Source of the DNA: Streptomyces phaeofaciens
Lineage (GTDB): Bacteria; Actinomycetota; Actinomycetes; Streptomycetales; Streptomycetaceae
Direction: 5' to 3'
Length of the DNA stretch: 64,000 bases
NCBI RefSeq assembly: GCF_014648915.1
Contig: NZ_BMSA01000018.1
Span: forward strand, 1 to 64,000
Shown here: positions 16,030-23,132 of the stretch, piece by piece
Layout of the letters: the number at the start of each line of letters is the position of its first letter
Numbering within the stretch: the stretch's first letter is position 1
Made by a program: the position numbers and the translations under genes
Notes under the pieces: generated by a model
What the model was told of the DNA's origin: nothing
Seen by the model: the letters and a program-made list of their open reading frames with translations, nothing else
Database searches by the model: none

Positions 16030-18690
16030 ATGGAGTGGACAGACACGACCCTGGCGGGTCGGTACCGACTGGAGGCGCTCCTCGGCAGAGGGAGCACGGG
16101 TCAGGTCTGGCGGGCGGTCGATCTCGAACTGCACCGGCCCGTGGCAGTCAAGCTGCTGCATGTCGAACTGCTGGGCGGCAGCAAGCAAGATCGCCACAGC
16201 CTGGGCAGATTCGAGCGGGAGGGACGTGCGACAGCACGGCTCACGCACCGCAACATCGCAGCGGTGTACGACGTGGGAAGGCACCTGGACATGCCGTACC
16301 TGGTGTTCGAGTTGTTGCGGGGGCATGACCTGAGGACAGTGCTGACGCGTGACTTTCCCGACGGCATGCCTCTGGAGCGAGTGCTGGAATACGGTGCCCA
16401 GATCGCCGAGGCGCTGGCCGTGGCGCACGCCGTCGGCATTGTGCACCGTGACATCAAACCCGCCAACCTCATGCTGATGCCCGACGAGACGGTCAAGGTC
16501 TGCGACTTCGGCATCGCCCGTCTTCAGAGCTCGTCAGAGCCACAGTTGACACACACGGGCATGGTGATCGGCACCCCGGCGTACATGCCGCCGGAGCAGT
16601 TCGAGGGCGGGCCCGTCGACCCGGCGGCGGACATGTACGCCCTGGGCGCCACCCTCTTTCACCTGATGACCGGGCGTCTGCCGTTCACCGCACGGGACTT
16701 CCTCGAACTGCGCCTCACGCACAGCACGGTACCGGCCCCCCGAGTCGGCTCCCTGCGTGCGGACACGTCCTTCGCTCTCGAAGCGCTCATCGACGCCCTT
16801 CTGGCCAAGAAGCCGCACCTACGCCCGGTGGCCGCCGACACCGCGGCCCGGCTGCGCGAGCCGGTGGCCGCGGTTCCCCGCCCGGGTGGCGATCGGTTCA
16901 CCAATCTGGAGGCGGCACTGGAGGCAGCTGACCGGATCGAGGCCGGGGGCAGCCGCGCGCGAACTCTGGCCGTGATCGCCGGGACGCTGACCGAGCGTGA
17001 CCCGAGCAGAGCACGGACGGTGCTGGCGACGGCGGAGGAGGCCTTGACCGGCGACCGCTACTTCGACTCCGGGGCCGCGGGGGCCATCGCCCGCATTTGG
17101 GCGCGGTACGACCCCCGGCACGCGGCCGGCCTGCTGAACGAGGCCGAGCGCCGACTGCGCGAGCGGGCGAACGCACACAGGCGGGTCGAAGGCGAGTCCC
17201 ATGACTTGGCCTCCCCTACGGCCTGGGAACTGCAAGATCTCGCCCAGGCATGGGCGACGACGAACCCGGACACGGCCGTCGAACTCGTGCGCGGTATCTC
17301 TCACGCCGATCACCGAGCCCACACGGCTTGCGCCATCGCACTCAAGGTCGCCAAGACACAGCCGGACACCGCCGAGCGTCTCGCCGGCCTCCTCGCCGGC
17401 TCGCGGCACGTCGACTTGGCGCGGATCGCTGTGGTCCTGGCCGCCACGGACCTCGACGCCGCACAGCGGGTGGCCGACAGGATCGACCCGCCGTACGGGC
17501 CGCCGTTCACCGAAATGGCGGAAGCCCTGGCCAGGAGGAATCCGTCGGCGGCCGAGCGGTTCGCTGCCGCGGTGAGTGACCCGCAGGAGCGTGCCAGAGC
17601 ATTGACAGCGGTCGCTTGCCACATCGCGACGCACGACGCGGTGGACGCTGAGCGCATCGTGGCCATCATCGATTCCGACCAGCGTGCCCGAGCCCGCGAC
17701 GCCGTCGCCCTGGCGGTGCTCACAGCCGATCCGCACGCAGCCGCCCGACTCCTCTCCTCCGCCGACTTCGAGCGTTACGACACACCTGTACAACTACGGA
17801 TCTGCCGTGTCCTGGCCACGGTGGCCACCGACCTCGTCGAACGCATCGCACGCCGCATGTCCGGCTCGTTCGATCGTGCTGAAGCCCTGTTGACGATCGG
17901 CACCATCGTCGCCCGCGACGATCCGGTCCGTGGTGCCGGGCTGGTGGAGGACGCCGTACGGCAGGCGTCGGCCTGCGCCCGAAGCATCTCGTCGGCAGGT
18001 GGGCTGGCTCGTTTCGCCGCGGCCTTGGCATCGTACGACCGGCGGCAGGCCGCAGTGCTGTTCAAGGAGGCCGAACGGCTGGCCCGCGCGCGCAAGGTGA
18101 GGGACGCTTTCGTCGATCGAGGCACGGCCCTTCTGGAAGTCGCCGAGGAACTCACCGCGTTCGATGCGGGTGCCGCCGAACGGCTGGTCCGCAAGGCGGG
18201 GAAGAAGGCGGAAGGATGGCGGGTGGAACGCGTCGTCGTCGCAGTTGCCAAGGTCGACCCCGTCGCCGCAGTACGCATCGCTCGGACACAACGACCCTCG
18301 TACCGGTGTGCCGCGGCGCTGGTGAACGCTGTCCGGGCCATTGCAGCAGTGGATCCGGCCGCGGCCAGACACCTGGCGGAGCAGATCGACGAGCATCGCC
18401 ATCAGGAACAGGCTTGGACGGCCATTGCCCAGCACCTGGCGGTTGTCGACCCCGGCGCCGCTGTCCGATTCGTCACTGATCTCGCGGAACAGTTGGACGC
18501 CGCGGAGCCGGACGGATGGGGGAGGCGCAGGATGCCGGTCGAGCTGGTGGAAGTGGTGGCACGGAAGGACCCCGCCGCCGCGCAACGCCTCATCGGAACG
18601 CTCGAACACCACAATCAGGACCAGGCGTGGTCGGCAATTGCCACAGCGTGGGCGGGCGCCGGCTCGCGTGATGCCTCGGATGGATACTGA
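16030..18690 (+). CDS. Ser/Thr kinase fused to long helical-repeat solenoid
   Basis: An 886-residue protein. Residues 10-270 are a complete Hanks kinase: LLGRGSTGQVW, catalytic Lys41 in VAVKLL, HRDIKPAN at 139-146, DFG at 159-161, GTPAYMPPEQ. From about 290 to 880 there are some 15-18 degenerate repeats of about 30-36 residues, of the form A-x-x-x-A-x-x-D-P-x-x-A-x-R-L, for example ALARRNPSAAERFAAAV, AVLTADPHAAARLLSS and AIAAVDPAAARHLAEQI. There is no transmembrane segment. ATG at 16030 with GAAGG seven bases upstream. The repeats probably bind a partner or substrate. Confidence 0.88.
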   Translation: MEWTDTTLAGRYRLEALLGRGSTGQVWRAVDLELHRPVAVKLLHVELLGGSKQDRHSLGRFEREGRATARLTHRNIAAVYDVGRHLDMPYLVFELLRGHDLRTVLTRDFPDGMPLERVLEYGAQIAEALAVAHAVGIVHRDIKPANLMLMPDETVKVCDFGIARLQSSSEPQLTHTGMVIGTPAYMPPEQFEGGPVDPAADMYALGATLFHLMTGRLPFTARDFLELRLTHSTVPAPRVGSLRADTSFALEALIDALLAKKPHLRPVAADTAARLREPVAAVPRPGGDRFTNLEAALEAADRIEAGGSRARTLAVIAGTLTERDPSRARTVLATAEEALTGDRYFDSGAAGAIARIWARYDPRHAAGLLNEAERRLRERANAHRRVEGESHDLASPTAWELQDLAQAWATTNPDTAVELVRGISHADHRAHTACAIALKVAKTQPDTAERLAGLLAGSRHVDLARIAVVLAATDLDAAQRVADRIDPPYGPPFTEMAEALARRNPSAAERFAAAVSDPQERARALTAVACHIATHDAVDAERIVAIIDSDQRARARDAVALAVLTADPHAAARLLSSADFERYDTPVQLRICRVLATVATDLVERIARRMSGSFDRAEALLTIGTIVARDDPVRGAGLVEDAVRQASACARSISSAGGLARFAAALASYDRRQAAVLFKEAERLARARKVRDAFVDRGTALLEVAEELTAFDAGAAERLVRKAGKKAEGWRVERVVVAVAKVDPVAAVRIARTQRPSYRCAAALVNAVRAIAAVDPAAARHLAEQIDEHRHQEQAWTAIAQHLAVVDPGAAVRFVTDLAEQLDAAEPDGWGRRRMPVELVEVVARKDPAAAQRLIGTLEHHNQDQAWSAIATAWAGAGSRDASDGY

Positions 18691-18792
18691 TCACTGCTCG
18701 GCGCGGAAATGGCTTTGGCTTTTGTGTATGGCCCAGGGGCAGCGGCTGGTGGGAGACTCGGTCACGCGTTCAGGCGGGGGAGGAGGGGGACG

Positions 18793-19173
18793 ATGACAGT
18801 ATGGGAGGCCTGCTTATGGGGTGTTCTGGGAGCCGGAGCGGTCGAGGCTCTTGATCTGTACGGCGCCATTCGCAGAGTTCAGGGCTATCCCTGGCGTGAG
18901 AAGGGGCATACTCCCCTCGGCCCCTATCTTCTGTCCGTCATTCTGAGACTGGGGCTCGGTGTCGGTGTGGCTGCCGCCTTCGGCGCCTCCGGACAGGCCG
19001 GAGGCCCGGTCGGGGTGGTGGCTGTCGGTATCGCCGCCCCGAAGATCCTTGAGCAGATCGCGCGGCAGGGACTTCCCCCGATCGAGCAGGGCCAACCGCC
19101 CGGTGGCGATCCGCGAACGGCGGTACGCCGGGAGCAGGCTGGCCGGGACACAGGGGGTGCTGATGCCGACTGA
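18793..19173 (+). CDS. Small membrane protein
   Basis: A 126-residue protein with two or three hydrophobic helices (WEACLWGVLGAGAVEAL, LLSVILRLGLGVGVAAAFG, VGVVAVGIAAPKILEQI) and a charged C-terminal tail (QPPGGDPRTAVRREQAG). The start is the ATG at 18793, eight bases after AGGAGGGG; the longer frame upstream lacks a site. It overlaps the next membrane-protein gene by 11 bases, so they are cotranscribed and may work together. No family recognised. Confidence 0.75.
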   Translation: MTVWEACLWGVLGAGAVEALDLYGAIRRVQGYPWREKGHTPLGPYLLSVILRLGLGVGVAAAFGASGQAGGPVGVVAVGIAAPKILEQIARQGLPPIEQGQPPGGDPRTAVRREQAGRDTGGADAD

Positions 19174-19900
19174 GTCCCTTCCGCGACGCCTGTGGGCCGC
19201 GATCGCCCGCACCACGCCAGGCGTCGACGGCGACAGCCCCGCATCCTCGGGTGCGTCGGATCATCTCCGGTCCGCGGTGGCACGCACACCGGAAGCCACG
19301 GGAATGGCCAAAGCGCGGTCGCTCATGACCGAGGACCATGCCGACTACGAGCGCACCGTCGACCTCGCGCTCAACGACCCCGAACTGCACGCCATGATGG
19401 AGGCGCGCAACTGCCCGCTCTCCCCCGAACAATTGCGTACGATGGCGATGAACGCCACCGCGTTGATCACCGCTCCGGCGGCGACGGAGTACAGGGCGTA
19501 CGTGACACTGCGTGAAAGGGAACGCGTGGCGCAGGGCAGAGCCGAACTGTCGGAGGAAACGGCCGGCGCGGGCGCCGCAGCCATAGTCGCGGTTCTGTTT
19601 CCCGTGCTCGCAGGTGCCTTGTCCGTGCTGCTCCTCGTCTCGGGATACGTCCTGCGTCTCGTCAGTTCCTGGAGTGTCTCGGACCTCCTGATCACAGGCG
19701 GTTGGATATTCGGTGCCCTCACCGCTGTCAGTATCGTGATTGCTTCTGTCGGCCTGCTACTGACGGCGTTGCGCAATGCGGACGCATCGGCGGCGTCGAC
19801 TTCGGAGGAAGTCGCTCGGGCGAGGGCGGCCTGGCAGGAGGCACTGCTGGAACGGGGCATCAGAGTGTTCCTCCGTGCGGCCGTCGACCCGGACACGTAG
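19163..19900 (+). CDS. Membrane protein, two C-terminal helices
   Basis: A 245-residue protein. A soluble N-terminal part contains ARSLMTEDHADYERTVDLALNDPELHAMMEAR. Two transmembrane helices (about 140-165, GAAAIVAVLFPVLAGALSVLLLV, and 175-205, LLITGGWIFGALTAVSIVIASV) are followed by a charged helical tail (EEVARARAAWQEALLERG). The ATG at 19163 lies within the 3-prime end of the previous gene (11-base overlap); a GTG six bases earlier is possible. Function unknown; likely a partner of the upstream small membrane protein. Confidence 0.75.
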   Translation: MPTESLPRRLWAAIARTTPGVDGDSPASSGASDHLRSAVARTPEATGMAKARSLMTEDHADYERTVDLALNDPELHAMMEARNCPLSPEQLRTMAMNATALITAPAATEYRAYVTLRERERVAQGRAELSEETAGAGAAAIVAVLFPVLAGALSVLLLVSGYVLRLVSSWSVSDLLITGGWIFGALTAVSIVIASVGLLLTALRNADASAASTSEEVARARAAWQEALLERGIRVFLRAAVDPDT

Positions 19901-20068
19901 CTCTGTTTCCCGCGAGCCGCGGCCGCCGCCTTTCCGAGCCCACGGCAAAGGGCAACCGCGCCGCGCGGCCCCGGCCGAGTCAGCCCTCCAGACGGTGGTG
20001 ATCCTCGGAGCCCCCGCACCACCGGACGCTCCACCAGCAGTTCGGCCCATGTCGTCAGGGGCCCGTTC

Positions 20069-21424
20069 ATGCATGATGACGGGATGAACCACACCGATGA
20101 GCGCTTCCACGTCATCGTACTGTCGAACTTCGCGAAGGGCTTCGACAAGTACGCGTTCGCCTACGGGAAGGCGGGGATTCCGGAGAGTACCTTTCCCGAC
20201 CGGTTCCACCTGCTGACCCGTGCGGAGTTGGGAATCGGCATCGGCAAGGCGCGACGCCTGCTGGACCGTCTGGCGATACCGGGCGACCGGCTGCTGGTGC
20301 TGGAGACCATGGTGGACCCGGACACGTTGGTGCCCAACGTGTCGACCGGCCTCGGCAGGGAACTGCACGAGGCTCGCATCCGGTTGTCGGCGGTCCACGA
20401 ACTCGACGAAGGAGGCGACGAGTTCGCTCTGCGCCCGACCACCGTCGAGGATGCGATGGCGGCCTCCCTGCAACTGCAGGGATCGGCGCTGCGTCGCTAC
20501 GTCGACACACGACCGCGCTCGGTTTCGGTTCTGCCGGTGGCCTCCGCCTGCCAGGCCCGGTGTTCGTTCTGCTTCTCCTCGGCTTCGATCTCCAGCGACC
20601 AGGCGCCGGCACGGGTCCCGTGGGACGCGGTCGCCCACTGGCTGGAGCGCGCCCGTGCGGCGGGTGCCGAGCGGGCGGTGATCACCGGCGGCGGGGAGCC
20701 CACGCTCATACCGTTCGAACAGCAGCTGCGGCTGGTGTCCGCCTGCTCGGCGGCCTTCCCGAAGGTCGTGCTGATCACCAACGCGCACACCCTGGCGAAG
20801 GGCCGGCACGCTGACCGGGCCGACCGCCTCGCAGCCCTGAGCGCCGCAGGTCTGAGCGTGCTGGCGGTCTCCCGGCATCACCACGACGACGACGCCAGCG
20901 AGCGGCTGATGATGCTGCGCACGCCGGTGAGCTCGGTGATCGACACCTGGCGCGGGGGACGTGACCGCTGGCCGGGGTTGCGGATGAGGCTGATCTGCGT
21001 GCTCCAGCACGGCGGCGTCGCCGACGCCGCCGGGGTCGCCGACTACCTTTCGTGGGCCGCGGCTCTCGGTGTCGAGGAAGTCTGCTTCAAGGAGCTCTAC
21101 GTATCCACCAGCACCGAGTCGCTCTACTTCGACCGCACCGCCAACGTCTGGAGCCGAGAGCACCAGGTTTCGCTGTCCGTCGTCACCCGGTTCGCCGAGC
21201 AGCACGGCTTCGAACCGGCGAGCCGCCTGCCCTGGGGCGCGCCGGTGTACCACGCCAGCTGGGACGGACGGCCGATGCGGATCGCCGCCTACACCGAACC
21301 CAGCCTGCTCTGGGAACGCACCCATGGCATCGCACGCAGCTGGAACGTCATGGCCGACGGACGCTGCTACGCCTCCCTGGAGGACCGGGCCAGCGAGATC
21401 GTGCCGGAAGGTGCAACGGCATGA
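20069..21424 (+). CDS. Radical SAM protein of unknown substrate
   Basis: A 451-residue enzyme. The C-x3-C-x2-C motif that binds the SAM-cleaving 4Fe-4S cluster is in ACQARCSFCFSS (Cys161, 165, 168). It is followed by AVITGGGEPTLIPFEQQL, the GGE motif that contacts the SAM amino group, and by VVLITNAHTLAKG. An extra 150-residue N-terminal domain (FHVIVLSNFAKGFDKYAFAYGK) precedes the barrel, and no SPASM Cys cluster is evident at the C-terminus. The stop overlaps the aminotransferase start as ATGA. The start may be ATG 20069 (AGGGG upstream) or 20084. It probably acts in a small-molecule pathway with the aminotransferase. Confidence 0.85.
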   Translation: MHDDGMNHTDERFHVIVLSNFAKGFDKYAFAYGKAGIPESTFPDRFHLLTRAELGIGIGKARRLLDRLAIPGDRLLVLETMVDPDTLVPNVSTGLGRELHEARIRLSAVHELDEGGDEFALRPTTVEDAMAASLQLQGSALRRYVDTRPRSVSVLPVASACQARCSFCFSSASISSDQAPARVPWDAVAHWLERARAAGAERAVITGGGEPTLIPFEQQLRLVSACSAAFPKVVLITNAHTLAKGRHADRADRLAALSAAGLSVLAVSRHHHDDDASERLMMLRTPVSSVIDTWRGGRDRWPGLRMRLICVLQHGGVADAAGVADYLSWAAALGVEEVCFKELYVSTSTESLYFDRTANVWSREHQVSLSVVTRFAEQHGFEPASRLPWGAPVYHASWDGRPMRIAAYTEPSLLWERTHGIARSWNVMADGRCYASLEDRASEIVPEGATA

Positions 21425-22452
21425 GGTTCGACGAGTTCCAGGAATTCCGGCAGCGGCAACTCGGTGCTTCCTCGTCGCTGCTGGACGCCGCCGAGACCAA
21501 CGTGTACCGCGCGCTTGCTCCGATGCGACCGGAACAGCCGACCGACATGCGTACCGTGCACCGGTGCGATCTCGCCCGTGCCTGGCTGCGGCGCTTCGAG
21601 CTGCCGCAGGAGTGGTCCGGCCAGGCGATGGTCTGTCGAGGGGTCCGGCACGGGCTCGGTGTGGTGTTCCACCGGCTGCACGCCGAGCAAGCGCGGTTGT
21701 GGCTGCCCAGCGACGTGTACCCGGTCTACTTCGAGCTGGCCCGCGCCGCGGGCCTGGAGCCGGCGTCCTACCCGACGTTGCCGACGCCGGCCCTGCCGAG
21801 GTCGCCGGCGGACCACCGGCCCGAATACCTGCTGCTCGCCAACCCCAGCAAGCCGCTCGGCAGATACCTGACCGATGCCGAGTGCGACGCGGTGATCTCG
21901 TGGTTGCGCGAATCACCACACCGCCGTCTGCTGATCGACAGCGTCTACGACCTGGGAGCCCCGTTCGCCGCCGGCACACGGCGCTTGCTGGACACCGGCT
22001 GTGCGGTCCTGCTGCATTCGGTCACCAAGGGATGGCTGTGGCCCCGCACGTTCGGCGTGGTCCTGCTGGGGCCGGGGCAGGCCGAACTGGCCGAGGCGTT
22101 CCGGGCGGATCCGCCGACATCGGCACAGCTGAGGCTCGCGGACCGTCTGCTGACCGAGCACAGCGACGTGCCCCGGCAGGTCGTCGACGAACTGGCCGCA
22201 CGGGCCGAGCGGCTGTTCGAACGGTTGCCGGACGACGTGCTCGGGGCGATTCCCACGGCGAGCCGGACTTGTCCCGGCAACTACTTCTTCCCGGTGGGAA
22301 TCCCGGCGGAGACGCTCCAGCGCGAGTACGGCGTGCTCGCCCTGCCGGCCGGCGTGTTCGGGGAGAGCAGCTGGACCGGCTCCGTCCTGACCAGCCTTGG
22401 TGAGGCCTTCGGCCCGACGCCGACGCCGACGCCGACGCCTACGGCTCGATGA
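21421..22452 (+). CDS. PLP-dependent aminotransferase (fold type I)
   Basis: A 343-residue class I/II-like aminotransferase. YLLLANPSKPLGRYLTDAE is the N-P-x-x-P-x-G cofactor motif and LLIDSVYDLG holds the pyridine-nitrogen Asp and the Tyr. HSVTKGWLWPRTFG carries the Schiff-base Lys (about 203). The C-terminus NYFFPVGIPAETLQREYGVLALPAGVFG is the usual small domain. The first 60 residues are unusual (FDEFQEFRQRQLGASSSLLDAAETN). The protein ends in a Pro-Thr run encoded by a hexanucleotide repeat. ATGA overlap makes it a translationally coupled partner of the radical SAM enzyme. Substrate unknown. Confidence 0.85.
   Translation: MRFDEFQEFRQRQLGASSSLLDAAETNVYRALAPMRPEQPTDMRTVHRCDLARAWLRRFELPQEWSGQAMVCRGVRHGLGVVFHRLHAEQARLWLPSDVYPVYFELARAAGLEPASYPTLPTPALPRSPADHRPEYLLLANPSKPLGRYLTDAECDAVISWLRESPHRRLLIDSVYDLGAPFAAGTRRLLDTGCAVLLHSVTKGWLWPRTFGVVLLGPGQAELAEAFRADPPTSAQLRLADRLLTEHSDVPRQVVDELAARAERLFERLPDDVLGAIPTASRTCPGNYFFPVGIPAETLQREYGVLALPAGVFGESSWTGSVLTSLGEAFGPTPTPTPTPTAR
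22414..22439. repeat. Hexanucleotide repeat (CCGACG)n
   Basis: Just over four tandem copies of CCGACG, in frame, encode the Pro-Thr run at the aminotransferase C-terminus. A 20-base stretch of the exact reverse complement, (GGCGTC)n, lies at 22612-22631, so the two tracts form a long inverted repeat around the gene end. Confidence 0.8.
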
Positions 22453-22611
22453 CGCCACGAAGGCTTGGCCGTAGACGTTTCCGACGACTGTCCACTCGGC
22501 CTGACGCCGTCGCCGGCTCCTGACATCCACTCGCCGGTGGTGCCACAGCACGTGCCGCAACGGATGGGCTGCCGCGGGCGGGATGCGGGCGCTGGAACGG
22601 GCTTCCTCGAC

Positions 22612-22631
22612 GGCGTCGGCGTCGGCGTCGG
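22612..22631. repeat. Hexanucleotide repeat (GGCGTC)n, inverse of upstream tract
   Basis: Three tandem GGCGTC copies plus two bases, exactly complementary to the tract at 22414-22439, in the gap between the aminotransferase and the ABM protein. Pairing in RNA would create a stem with a loop of about 170 bases. It may act as a terminator or simply reflect a slippage-prone composition. Confidence 0.7.
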
Positions 22632-22703
22632 CCTCGGCCTCGGGGCCAGGGTCGGCCGGGACGGTCAAGGCCGTGGCGCCGCGGACGCTCGCGTGACACC
22701 CTG

Positions 22704-23006
22704 ATGACCGTGATCATCAGGGTGAGTGAGGCACGCGTCCGTCCTGAACGGTTCGAGGCGTTCCACGACATGATCGTCTCCGCGGTACGCGAGTTCCCCG
22801 GCCGCTACCCGGGTCTGGTGGACCACGAAGTACTGCTCGCGCCGCCCGACTCGCTGCTGTACGTCAGCCGCTGGCGCAGCGAGCGGGATCTGGTCGCCTA
22901 CGCCGGCGAGCAATGGCGCGACCAGCCCGTGGTTCTGCCGGGCGAGGACGAGTACCTCCTCGCGCCGCTTCAGGTACGGCACTTCACGCTCGCGCCTCTG
23001 AACTGA
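22704..23006 (+). CDS. Antibiotic biosynthesis monooxygenase-fold protein
   Basis: A 100-residue dimeric alpha/beta-barrel (ABM) protein. VIIRVSEARVRPERFEAFHDMIVSAVREFPGRYPGLVDHEVL and LLYVSRWRSERDLVAYAGEQW follow the family, which includes cofactor-free monooxygenases acting on aromatic polyketides, and heme-degrading enzymes. Too little of the active site can be read to assign a substrate. ATG at 22704. It lies 250 bases behind the radical SAM/aminotransferase pair on the same strand and could belong to the same pathway. Confidence 0.8.
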   Translation: MTVIIRVSEARVRPERFEAFHDMIVSAVREFPGRYPGLVDHEVLLAPPDSLLYVSRWRSERDLVAYAGEQWRDQPVVLPGEDEYLLAPLQVRHFTLAPLN

Positions 23007-23132
23007 GCCCAACGGTCGACCGCCCGCGCAACGTCTGCCATGAAAGGTCGTTGAGCAGGGAAGCCTCCAAGGCGGCGCGTCCGCTCCGACCGTGCGCCCG
23101 GTCCGTCGGCGGACGGGCCGTGGGGGACGGCC

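Noticed and set aside
17399..17440. SRHVDLARIAVV inside the solenoid kinase, resembling the leader-peptide motif
   Set aside because: It is internal to a long coding sequence, is not followed by S-A-x-C or a stop, and has no promoter; it is a chance match in a repeat.
19757..21979. 740-codon minus-strand frame opposite the radical SAM and aminotransferase genes
   Set aside because: The opposite strand carries complete cofactor motifs; the antisense frame has none and no ribosome binding site.
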